DNA of 6,900 nt from Planctomycetota bacterium. Its GTDB lineage: Bacteria > Planctomycetota > Phycisphaerae > UBA1845. Positions within the stretch are counted from its first letter, which is position 1. Every line of letters starts with the position of its first letter. The translations under genes and the position numbers were made by a program. The stretch lies in the NCBI GenBank assembly GCA_022563615.1, contig JADFMZ010000175.1:1-6900 (forward strand), given 5' to 3'. This document shows positions 1 through 5,613 of this stretch, one piece after another. The notes beneath the pieces are model-generated. The model was not told the origin of the DNA. It searched no databases and was given only the letters and a program-made list of their open reading frames with translations.

Positions 1-135
1 GAAAAAGGCGAGTCTGAAGGAAAGTATTTCTCGATACCCCGGTCACAAACCGCCCTCTGCAAAAAAGCTGTTGTCCCTATTCCAGGCCTTCGAGGCCGCC
101 GCATAAAGTGCAAAACTCTAGTCTAGGATAGCGGC
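1..135. other. Upstream segment, no recognised gene; probable breakpoint
   Basis: All three plus-strand frames are closed by stops within this stretch: a TGA near position 15, a TAA at 104-106 and a TAG at 124-126. The frame ending at 104-106 is open from the window edge for 34 codons (it ends ...FQAFEAAA), so it could be the tail of an upstream gene, but I do not recognise it. The four codons between the TAG and the GTG at 136 read D-S-G-V and look like a continuation of the peptidase that follows. The junction near 105-125 may therefore be where the peptidase lost its 5' part. I see no clear promoter or Shine-Dalgarno sequence. Confidence 0.35.
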
Positions 136-1236
136 GTGAACGTGCACATCCGCGTCGTCATGACCTACGAGCTCGATTCCAACGACCTCGAGGATCAGAG
201 CTTTTCATTCGTCCTGAACTGCTTGGGGCGTCAGGTTTGCCTGCCGGAGGTGGATGACCTGCGCCGGGAGGTGAAGGCCGACGTGCTCAGCCTCTTTGTC
301 GACGTCCTCGATATGCCCTCGATCCATGGGGCAGCTAAGATCATTGGAACCTACCATGTCATCGAGTGGTTGGCAGCCTTCCGTCAGCCCGTCTGGGGCT
401 TTACCCATGAACTGGGTCACAACATTGGATGTCGACATCAGTTCTTGCAAGACTCGTCGCTGAGCCCCTTCGCCTACTGCCACGCGTACAGTCGCTCCTC
501 GTCTCCGTTCTTCCAGACGGTCGTGGGGTTCTCCCCGAACGAAAATACTATCCTGCGGTTCTCGAACCCGGATTTGTTGCACTCTGGAGTCCCTATGGGT
601 GATCCTGCCACCGCAAACAACGCATTGTGCATCAGGAATTCCGCGCAAAATCTCGCCTCGCGCCAAATTTCTGATTGCGATGGCGACGGCGTTTGCGACA
701 TCGACGAAGATTGCAACGGCAACGGTGTTCCGGATCCGTGCGATTTAGATTGTGGACCGGCCGGAGGCCTGTGCGACGTTCCGAACTGCGGTTTGGCGCC
801 CGACTGCAATTTCAGCTGCGTTCCCGACAGTTGCGACATTACAGCCGGGACAAGCGCCGATTGCAACGCAAACGGAGTCCCCGACGAATGTGACCCGGAC
901 TGCGACGGCGACGGCATTCCGGACGATTGTGATTCCAGTTGCTGCATCGACAGCGATTGTCAGGCGGGAAACGTCTGCTGCAACTTCGTTTGTCGGGAAT
1001 GCTGCGACCCTGGCGACTGCGGTTCCGGCCAGGTGTGCTGCGATTACAACTGTGAGGCATGGGAATGCTGCGACGATTCGGATTGCACCGTGCCGCTGAA
1101 ATTTCTTTGCCGGACAACGGACTATACGTGCGTGGTTTGCCTGAGCGACGACGACTGCGGAGCGAACATGTGCTGCACCGTCAGCGGCACGTGCTCATCC
1201 TTCGCCTGCGCGCAACAAGGCCCGCAGGGGCCTTGA
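136..1236 (+). CDS. Metzincin (reprolysin-like) zinc metallopeptidase with Cys-rich, calcium-repeat tail; probably 5'-truncated
   Basis: Residues 1-175 resemble the catalytic domain of reprolysin-like (M12-type) metallopeptidases. The full zinc motif HExxHxxGxxH is present as HELGHNIGCRH at 91-101, preceded by a region ending 'ADVLSLFVD' and followed by 'ILRFSNPDLLHSGVPMG' (139-155), both usual in bacterial members. The methionine expected in the Met-turn is absent: the segment reads FFQTVVGFSP (125-134). Residues 180-268 hold Asp/Asn-rich repeats such as DCDGDGVCD, DCNGNGVPD and DCDGDGIPD, like thrombospondin type 3 or dockerin calcium loops. Residues 269-358 hold about four CC-x-D-x-D-C modules; the last 186 residues contain 37 cysteines, which implies an extracellular, disulfide-bonded tail. 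There is no signal peptide or propeptide. The GTG at 136 is only the first start after an in-frame TAG at 124-126, has no Shine-Dalgarno sequence, and the four codons before it (DSGV) look homologous. A full gene would be longer, so this may be a remnant with doubtful activity. Confidence 0.7.
   Translation: MNVHIRVVMTYELDSNDLEDQSFSFVLNCLGRQVCLPEVDDLRREVKADVLSLFVDVLDMPSIHGAAKIIGTYHVIEWLAAFRQPVWGFTHELGHNIGCRHQFLQDSSLSPFAYCHAYSRSSSPFFQTVVGFSPNENTILRFSNPDLLHSGVPMGDPATANNALCIRNSAQNLASRQISDCDGDGVCDIDEDCNGNGVPDPCDLDCGPAGGLCDVPNCGLAPDCNFSCVPDSCDITAGTSADCNANGVPDECDPDCDGDGIPDDCDSSCCIDSDCQAGNVCCNFVCRECCDPGDCGSGQVCCDYNCEAWECCDDSDCTVPLKFLCRTTDYTCVVCLSDDDCGANMCCTVSGTCSSFACAQQGPQGP
673..939 (+). repeat. 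Calcium-loop (thrombospondin type 3-like) repeats in the peptidase
   Basis: Residues 180-268 of the encoded protein contain repeated acidic loops with a D/N-x-D/N-G-D/N-G pattern: DCDGDGVCDIDEDC, DCNGNGVPDPCD, DCNANGVPDECD and DCDGDGIPDDCD. Such loops bind calcium in thrombospondin type 3 and dockerin-like repeats. Here almost every loop also carries a cysteine, which suggests disulfide locking outside the cell. Calcium binding is inferred from family knowledge. Confidence 0.65.
940..1209 (+). repeat. Tandem double-cysteine modules at the peptidase C-terminus
   Basis: Residues 269-358 can be lined up as four units starting CCIDSDC, CCDPGDC, CCDDSDC and CLSDDDC. In the first two units the opening is followed by a G-x-V-C-C-[ND]-[FY]-x-C half. 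Unit length is about 20-24 residues. The third unit has lost its inner CC pair, and the fourth has lost the first cysteine of its opening pair, so the array is degenerate. The layout recalls small extracellular disulfide modules, but I cannot name the family. Confidence 0.6.
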
Positions 1237-1248
1237 GCGGTACCCATC

Positions 1249-1276
1249 AGGAGGGAGCCACGCCCGGGGGCCTCCT
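1249..1276. terminator. Weak inverted repeat between convergent genes, possible terminator
   Basis: AGGAGG at 1249-1254 pairs with CCTCCT at 1271-1276 across a 16-nt GC-rich spacer. It lies in the 109-bp gap between the convergent peptidase and VWA genes. Neither strand has a T-run after it, so a classical intrinsic terminator is not supported. The rest of 1237-1345 shows nothing I recognise. Confidence 0.15.
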
Positions 1277-1345
1277 CCGACCATTGCCGGCGACGACCGT
1301 GGAAGGGGTGAAGTCGGCGGCGCTCAAACCTGATCGTTTCCCGTT

Positions 1346-2479
1346 TCAGGCAAGGTAGGACTTGGTCTTTTTCCCGGAAAGGTAGGATTCCATGATGCAG
1401 TTGGCCAAGTTGCCGCTGGTGCAGTAAAAGGCGACGCCCTTGGTCAGTTTCGTCAGGTGTTCCACGAAGTTGATCCAGTCCATGTAATAGTAGTCTTCAA
1501 TCAGGGCGAAAGTTGCGAAGCGGACGCCCTGTCGAGATAGCATCATGGCCTCGGTCAACGTCGCCAGCGCGGTGGCTTCCTCCGGCGGGTAGAGCAGGTG
1601 CACTTGATCGCCCTCGACGTGGGCCGTCGGCTGCCCATCCGTGATGATGAACACTTGTTTGTTCGCCCCGCCGCGTCGCGCAAGGATTCGCCGGGCGGTC
1701 ATGAGGCCCATGTGCAAGTTGGTGAAATGCTGAGGAGCTTTAGCCAGATCCGAAAGGGGCACGCTCATCCGCACCTGTGGATCAAAGAGCGAAACGCGCT
1801 TGGGCATCAGAAGGGGCAGCTTGTGCTCGGGGATGATTTCGGAACCGGTGGCAAAGCCGACCATGTCCACCGTATCGAGAATGAATCGCTGCCGGATGAG
1901 GGCGTACATGGCCATCGCGCACCGCTTGGCCTGCGTGAAGCGATTCCAGCGGTTCATCGACCCTGACATGTCCAGCAGGATGACGGTGCTGCAGGTCGAC
2001 TTCGATTCGGTCTGCTGAACCTCGAAATCGCTTTCCTGAAGGCGAATCGGCAAACCGGGTCCGCCTCGTCGGACGGCGTTGCGAAGGGTGGCGGTCAGGT
2101 CCAAATGGCTGACGGGATCGCCGAACTGGTAGGGCCTGGTTTCCTCCATACACTCGCCGCCCAGGCCGATGTGCGTCGTATCGTGGCCCTCGGGCGAATC
2201 CGGACGAAGGTTGCGAAATACCTCCATCAAGGCCTGGCGCTGCAGGCTGCTGATGGCCCGAGGCGTCAAACGAAATCGTACGCCGACTTTGTCCAGCAGC
2301 CCCTCCTCGATCCACCGTTCGATGATTTCGCGTTGTTCAGGGTCGTCAGCCAGATCGTGCAGAGCGTCCATCGCCTCCTGGCCATACTCCAGAAGAAAAT
2401 CCATGAAGTTGGAGAAAAACTCCAGATGTTCCTGTGTCGGGAAATCCTTACCGTCCCATTGCTGGTAGCTAAATCGCAT
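1346..2479 (-). CDS. VWA (von Willebrand factor A) domain protein, partner of ChlI/MoxR-type ATPase
   Basis: The protein has 377 residues. The N-terminal part (about 1-155) is mostly helical and charged, with no membrane segment. The C-terminal part is a VWA domain with a complete metal-ion-dependent adhesion site: DMSGSM (D170, S172, S174), the threonine in HFTNLHMGL (T253) and the aspartate in FIITDGQPTA (D281). No signal peptide is visible, so it is cytoplasmic. It lies downstream of the AAA+ gene on the same strand, the arrangement of BchI/BchD-like chelatases and MoxR/VWA chaperone pairs, in which the VWA protein binds the ATPase ring and recruits the client. The ATG at 2479 is the first start after an in-frame stop at 2486-2488. 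It has no good Shine-Dalgarno sequence, but the opening MRFSYQQWDG looks like the usual start of this family. The actual substrate is unknown, and a role in tetrapyrrole metal insertion should not be assumed. Confidence 0.85.
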   Translation of the reverse strand: MRFSYQQWDGKDFPTQEHLEFFSNFMDFLLEYGQEAMDALHDLADDPEQREIIERWIEEGLLDKVGVRFRLTPRAISSLQRQALMEVFRNLRPDSPEGHDTTHIGLGGECMEETRPYQFGDPVSHLDLTATLRNAVRRGGPGLPIRLQESDFEVQQTESKSTCSTVILLDMSGSMNRWNRFTQAKRCAMAMYALIRQRFILDTVDMVGFATGSEIIPEHKLPLLMPKRVSLFDPQVRMSVPLSDLAKAPQHFTNLHMGLMTARRILARRGGANKQVFIITDGQPTAHVEGDQVHLLYPPEEATALATLTEAMMLSRQGVRFATFALIEDYYYMDWINFVEHLTKLTKGVAFYCTSGNLANCIMESYLSGKKTKSYLA

Positions 2480-2521
2480 CGTGAATCAATCAGAGGTCAA
2501 CACCCGGCAGATGGCCTTAGG

Positions 2522-2606
2522 GCCTATCCCGTTAACCCTTGTGGCACCGGTTTTCACCGGTGAAACGCACGGGTTGCAAACCCGTGCCACACTCTTTGGG
2601 ATAGGC
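2522..2606. repeat. Nested palindromic element (REP/MITE-like) between the AAA+ and VWA genes
   Basis: The outer arms GCCTATCCC (2522-2530) and GGGATAGGC (2598-2606) are perfect complements. Inside them GTGGCAC (2541-2547) pairs with GTGCCAC (2584-2590). Between these lie a 14-bp perfect palindrome TTTCACCGGTGAAA (2552-2565) and a hairpin GCACGGGTT-gca-AACCCGTGC (2567-2587). The last stem competes with the GTGGCAC stem, so two folds are possible. The element codes for nothing evident. Its size and multi-branched symmetry resemble dispersed REP-type or MITE-type elements, or an RNA structure that separates expression of the two genes. There is no T-tail for intrinsic termination. Confidence 0.65.
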
Positions 2607-2607
2607 T

Positions 2608-2620
2608 CATACTCAGTATG
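2608..2620. repeat. Short palindrome next to the nested element
   Basis: CATACT-c-AGTATG has 6-bp arms around one base, starting one base after the outer arm of the larger palindromic element. It could be part of the same element or a separate protein-binding site. I know of no regulator that fits it. Confidence 0.3.
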
Positions 2621-2695
2621 GATTACGATCCAGACCACGAATGGTCATCCGTAAACGCTTGAGGAAGGAAACTCCAGAGGAATCCACCCCCAGGC

Positions 2696-2711
2696 TTGCG
2701 ATTGGTCGCAA
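2696..2711 (-). terminator. Hairpin just after the AAA+ gene stop
   Basis: TTGCGA-ttgg-TCGCAA forms a 6-bp stem with a 4-base loop, starting 9 nt after the AAA+ stop codon on the minus strand. No T-run follows, so it may be a weak terminator, a 3'-end stabiliser or chance. The remainder of 2621-2720 shows nothing recognisable. Confidence 0.2.
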
Positions 2712-2720
2712 CGTCGATGT

Positions 2721-4139
2721 CTACCGTTTGTATCCCCTTCGACCGCGATAGGCATACTTGCTCAATCGGTTATTCACGAAGAGCGCCTCCAGAACAAACT
2801 CCGCCGCAGCCGCCAGGTGGGCATCGTCTTCAAAGGGCTCATCAACCTGGACACACAGCTTAGCCGCCGCCTTTTTCAAATCCGGAAACCTGGCCATGGT
2901 TTCCACGAGTTCTCGGGTCGACAACTCGTCGCCGATCTCAATCGTTTCCTTGCCGTTGGAAAACGCATCGACAACCCCTTCAAGCTCGGAGAGCTTCTGA
3001 TGGTTTTCAAAGACGGCTTTGACGGCCTCGCCGATGATGGAGTTTATGAGCTTGTCTTCCGCCCGATCATCCTCAGCCAGCATCAACTCGATCTTGCCCC
3101 GGAAGCCGGCTGCGATGTAGGTCAGGTCGGTGATGCGAGGCACGACGCGGGTTTCTCCGTGTCGCAGACAACGGCGCTCCGCATTGGATACCAGCAGTTC
3201 CGCGTTGGCGATCGACGTTCGCACCGAAACGCCGGACTGCTGGTTGATGTGCGGGCTGTTACGCGCGATTTGACCGATCTGCTCAACGATCTCCAGCATG
3301 TATTGCGGCATTTCCACTTTCCATTCCGAGGCGTCCCGTTCAAGCCAGGCGTTGGCTTTGGTGATCTCGGCGGAGTCGGACAGACGCAGCGGGTAGTGGG
3401 TGCGGATGACGGAGCCGATTCGGTCCTTCAGCGGGGTTACGATCCGGCCGCGATTCGTGTAATCCTCCGGGTTGGCGGTAAAGGCCATGGCCAGATCCAG
3501 CGACAGCCGAATGGGAAACCCACGAATCTGCACGTCGCGCTCCTCAAGGGCATTAAAGAGCGCCACCTGAATTCGCGGGGGCAGGTCCGGCAGTTCATTT
3601 ATGGCGAAGATGCCCCGGTTGGTTCGCGGGATCAGCCCGTAGTGAATCACGCCCTCGTCGGCCAGGTGCCGGCCTTCCGCGTGTTTGACCAGATCAATCT
3701 CGCCGATCAGGTCGGCGACGGTCACATCGGGAGTGGCTAGCTTTTCGTGAAACCGTTCCTCGCGATGCAGCCAGCGCACCTCCAAATCGTCCCCGTGCTC
3801 TTCCAACAACCGACGATGGCGCGGGAACCGGGGATGGATTGGATCGTCGGGAAGATCGCTGCCTGCGGGCGTGGGCGTCCATTCATCCAGCAGCGTCGGC
3901 AACATGCGGATGATGCGCGTCTTGGCCTGGCCTCGCAAACCCAACAGCAAGAGATCATGTCGACTCAGGATGGCATTGATGATCTGAGGGATGACCGTGT
4001 CGTCAAAGCCGATAATGCCGGGAAAGATCGGCTCGCTCGTCTTCAGGCGCGCCAGCAGGTTCTCGCGCATCTCCTGCTTGACGGAGCGACTGCGATAACC
4101 TTGCTCGCGAAGCGCGCCGACCGTCTTGGCTTTGTTCAC
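2721..4139 (-). CDS. ChlI/MoxR-type AAA+ ATPase (magnesium-chelatase-like)
   Basis: The protein has 472 residues counted from the GTG at 4139. Order of motifs: Walker A GLRGQAKT (67-74); the ChlI-type insert LIGEIDLVKHAEG; Walker B region RGIFAINELPDL, with the catalytic glutamate at 182 and Asn in place of the usual Asp; sensor 1 asparagine in TANPED (223); arginine-finger candidate in LKDRIG (240); and a sensor 2 candidate in SGVSVRTSI (307). These match the ChlI/MoxR branch of AAA+ ATPases, which form rings that remodel a client or drive metal insertion together with a VWA protein. The next gene on the strand is such a VWA protein. An open frame runs up to an ATG at 4259, but that would overlap the divergent gene and its promoter. 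The GTG at 4139 has AGAAAGG six bases upstream and lies about 30 nt after a predicted transcription start; the opening KTVGALREQGYRSRSVKQE also looks like the family start. An ATG at 4169 is possible but has no Shine-Dalgarno sequence. Confidence 0.88.
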   Translation of the reverse strand: MNKAKTVGALREQGYRSRSVKQEMRENLLARLKTSEPIFPGIIGFDDTVIPQIINAILSRHDLLLLGLRGQAKTRIIRMLPTLLDEWTPTPAGSDLPDDPIHPRFPRHRRLLEEHGDDLEVRWLHREERFHEKLATPDVTVADLIGEIDLVKHAEGRHLADEGVIHYGLIPRTNRGIFAINELPDLPPRIQVALFNALEERDVQIRGFPIRLSLDLAMAFTANPEDYTNRGRIVTPLKDRIGSVIRTHYPLRLSDSAEITKANAWLERDASEWKVEMPQYMLEIVEQIGQIARNSPHINQQSGVSVRTSIANAELLVSNAERRCLRHGETRVVPRITDLTYIAAGFRGKIELMLAEDDRAEDKLINSIIGEAVKAVFENHQKLSELEGVVDAFSNGKETIEIGDELSTRELVETMARFPDLKKAAAKLCVQVDEPFEDDAHLAAAAEFVLEALFVNNRLSKYAYRGRRGYKR

Positions 4140-4145
4140 GTCTGA

Positions 4146-4152
4146 CCTTTCT
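4146..4152 (-). promoter_or_regulatory. Shine-Dalgarno sequence deciding the AAA+ gene start
   Basis: On the minus strand the sequence AGAAAGG is followed by six bases and then GTG at 4139. No comparable site precedes the upstream ATGs at 4169 or 4259, so this favours the GTG start. Confidence 0.55.
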
Positions 4153-4176
4153 TGGATATGAGACCCCATGAGTCGA

Positions 4177-4205
4177 ATCGTAGAGGGTTTTGGACCGATC
4201 GTCAA
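4177..4205 (-). promoter_or_regulatory. Sigma70-like promoter for the AAA+/VWA genes
   Basis: Read on the minus strand, TTGACG (4205-4200) is followed by exactly 17 bases and then TACGAT (4182-4177). That is five of six matches at -35 and four of six at -10. The predicted start near 4170 gives a leader of about 30 nt that contains the AGAAAGG ribosome site. This is a prediction from consensus matching only. Confidence 0.45.
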
Positions 4206-4217
4206 CGTCGTTTGACG
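4200..4217. promoter_or_regulatory. Near-palindrome holding both divergent -35 boxes, possible operator
   Basis: CGTCAACG-t-CGTTTGACG is an inverted repeat with one extra T in the right arm. The left end is the -35 box of the minus-strand promoter and the right end is the -35 box of the plus-strand promoter. A dimeric regulator, or RNA polymerase competition, here would affect both transcripts. No regulator gene is visible in the window. Confidence 0.4.
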
Positions 4218-4240
4218 CTTCGGTTGTATGGTTCTATTGT
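4212..4240 (+). promoter_or_regulatory. Sigma70-like promoter for the divergent plus-strand gene
   Basis: TTGACG (4212-4217) is followed by 17 bases and then TATTGT (4235-4240), with five of six matches at -35 and four of six at -10. The predicted start near 4247 lies 11 bases before the ATG at 4258 and downstream of the ATG at 4228, which argues for the later start codon. Confidence 0.42.
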
Positions 4241-4257
4241 CACGTTCGGTCTCGACC

Positions 4258-5313
4258 ATGGACGCAAATGCCAGTCAACATGAACTTGAGGCTCACCCCT
4301 TCTCGTTGACGTTCGCGCTTCAAGCCGTGGCGCGCCGCGCCGGTTGCGACGTTGATCTTGACGATCTCCATGCAGTCCTGGGCTTGTCCTGGATGTTCTG
4401 CGCGGTACGCGATGAGGATCACCCATGCCGCTGGCCTCTGTACGCCCGCGATGCGTTCGTGATCGAGGCAGCGCGACAATTCGGTTTGACCCTCCGCGAA
4501 CTGCATCCACCCCAAGCCGCCCACGGCCTGCGCCTGGCGCCCGAGTTCGATCAACACTTCGATGCCAGCTATCGACCCATCATCTTTCGCGCGCTGGAAC
4601 ATGGCCAGCCCGTGCTGGCCTGGCAGGGTTGGCCTGGAAAGGCCGAGCTGTTGTGGGGGTTGATCGAGCGGACGTGCCAGGATGGTGTCGGGTTTCGCGG
4701 ACGAGTCCATACGTCGGAATCGCGCACGGAGGAACTCCTCTTGGAGCATCCGCCGGTGCAACTCTATGTAATCGAAACGGTTACGCCGACGCAGCCGTCG
4801 CCGGATGATCTGTGGGAAATGGCGCAAGCGCACGCGGGTTTGATTCTAAACAACAATCTCATCGAGCGTTTTGGAGTTGAAACCGGCCCGGGCGCATTCG
4901 ACAGGTGGATCGAGGTGCTTCACACATTCGACCGGAGCCTGGAGCACCAGACAGGGATCACACAACCACCTGCCGCCGACTCTCTGGGGACGTTTCCGAC
5001 AGGCACGCATGACGCGGCTGACATAGCCCGAGCGCACCGCGCTCTGGCGATCACCACTGCGGCTGCACATCGGTCCGCGATCCGGTTTCTGCAAAGACAG
5101 CGGCCGAGAGCACTACCGAAAGCGCAAGCGGCGATGGAAACCCTCACCCATCTTTGCCAGATGGTGGTTCTAGCCTTGGACAATGCCACCGAGGCCAACG
5201 ACGTGGGATCATTGGCCGACTCCGCCGACGAGCGAAGCAGACTAATCCGCCGGATCACCACCGCCCGCGACGCCACCGCCGCGATGCGCGACGCGCTCAC
5301 GCCGACACGGTGA
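4258..5313 (+). CDS. Unrecognised protein, faintly BtrH/C39 papain-like
   Basis: The protein has 351 residues from the ATG at 4258, or 361 from an ATG at 4228 that lies upstream of the predicted -10 box. Neither start has a clear Shine-Dalgarno sequence. I cannot assign a family firmly. The N-terminal half (HPFSLTFALQAVARRAGCDVDLDDL, then RPIIFRALEHGQPVLAWQGWP and LLWGLIE) follows the layout of papain/C39-like folds of the BtrH N-terminal type: an opening helix, then a strand with 'G-x-P-V-L-A-W' and a 'W-G-L-I' strand. The second half (FGVETGPGAFDRWIEVLHT, later AHRSAIRFLQRQ) is helical and recalls the helical domain often joined to BtrH-like folds. No catalytic cysteine stands at the start of the first helix, so enzyme activity is doubtful. 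No signal peptide or membrane segment is seen. It is transcribed divergently from the AAA+/VWA pair through a shared control region, so joint regulation is possible. Confidence 0.7.
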   Translation: MDANASQHELEAHPFSLTFALQAVARRAGCDVDLDDLHAVLGLSWMFCAVRDEDHPCRWPLYARDAFVIEAARQFGLTLRELHPPQAAHGLRLAPEFDQHFDASYRPIIFRALEHGQPVLAWQGWPGKAELLWGLIERTCQDGVGFRGRVHTSESRTEELLLEHPPVQLYVIETVTPTQPSPDDLWEMAQAHAGLILNNNLIERFGVETGPGAFDRWIEVLHTFDRSLEHQTGITQPPAADSLGTFPTGTHDAADIARAHRALAITTAAAHRSAIRFLQRQRPRALPKAQAAMETLTHLCQMVVLALDNATEANDVGSLADSADERSRLIRRITTARDATAAMRDALTPTR

Positions 5314-5445
5314 ACTCAGCCAGCACACTACGGTGCAAGGAGAAGCGTGAGTGAAAATTCTAGCAACGTGTCTAATAGGGGTGTCCTGAGTGCCGGGCGG
5401 GCGTTCCGTTTGAATCAATACAGGTCCAATCGCCGCCAACGACGA

Positions 5446-5474
5446 TTGCCACGGCGACCCAAGTTGTTTAGCAT
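5446..5474 (+). promoter_or_regulatory. Candidate promoter for the selenoprotein gene
   Basis: TTGCCA (5446-5451), 17 bases, then TAGCAT (5469-5474), with five of six and four of six consensus matches. It would start RNA near 5481 and leave a leader of about 130 nt before the ATG at 5614. The gap 5314-5613 otherwise shows only the hairpin at 5503-5529 and no convincing gene. Confidence 0.28.
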
Positions 5475-5502
5475 TATCCATGACGCCCTCCTTTCAGGCA
5501 TC

Positions 5503-5529
5503 CCTGCCGGGTTCAGAAACCCTGACAGG
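5503..5529 (+). promoter_or_regulatory. Hairpin in the leader of the selenoprotein gene
   Basis: The inner stem GGGTT-caga-AACCC (5509-5522) is enclosed by CCTG (5503-5506) and CAGG (5526-5529), separated by a 2/3-base internal loop. No T-run follows, so it is more likely a leader structure or a weak end for the upstream gene than an intrinsic terminator. I recognise no riboswitch class. Confidence 0.3.
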
Positions 5530-5603
5530 TTGCTTCCAAGAGCGCGTCTCTCAAGACCCCAGGAACTACGGTTTGGTCACCGGTTTCAAAATGGAACGCG
5601 AAC

Positions 5604-5611
5604 GGAGAAGG
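5604..5611 (+). promoter_or_regulatory. Strong Shine-Dalgarno sequence fixing the start at 5614
   Basis: GGAGAAGG lies just before the ATG at 5614, with the GGAG core six bases away. The protein from this ATG begins with a lipoprotein signal peptide. This site therefore decides against the longer in-frame reading that begins at a GTG at 5347. Confidence 0.7.
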
Positions 5612-5613
5612 AT

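Noticed and set aside
2522..2620. CRISPR repeat, tRNA or intrinsic terminator
   Set aside because: There are no regularly spaced copies, no tRNA arms or anticodon layout, and no T-run after either stem.
2817..3740. Plus-strand frame of 307 codons
   Set aside because: It is antisense to the AAA+ ATPase, whose Walker and sensor motifs lie on the minus strand across the same region; long antisense frames are common in GC-rich coding DNA.
4169..4259. Longer N-terminus for the AAA+ ATPase starting at ATG 4259 or 4169
   Set aside because: The first overlaps the divergent gene and lies upstream of the predicted promoter; the second has no ribosome site and falls at the predicted transcription start. 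Family-like sequence begins after the GTG at 4139.
4240..4833. Minus-strand frame of 197 codons
   Set aside because: It is antisense to gene 4, has an arginine-rich, family-less product, and would cover the divergent promoters.
5242..5481. Minus-strand frame of 79 codons with a near-perfect AAGGAGG before its ATG
   Set aside because: The product resembles no family, has biased composition (Gly/Arg/Pro-rich end), and runs antisense into the end of the plus-strand gene. A good ribosome site alone is not enough.
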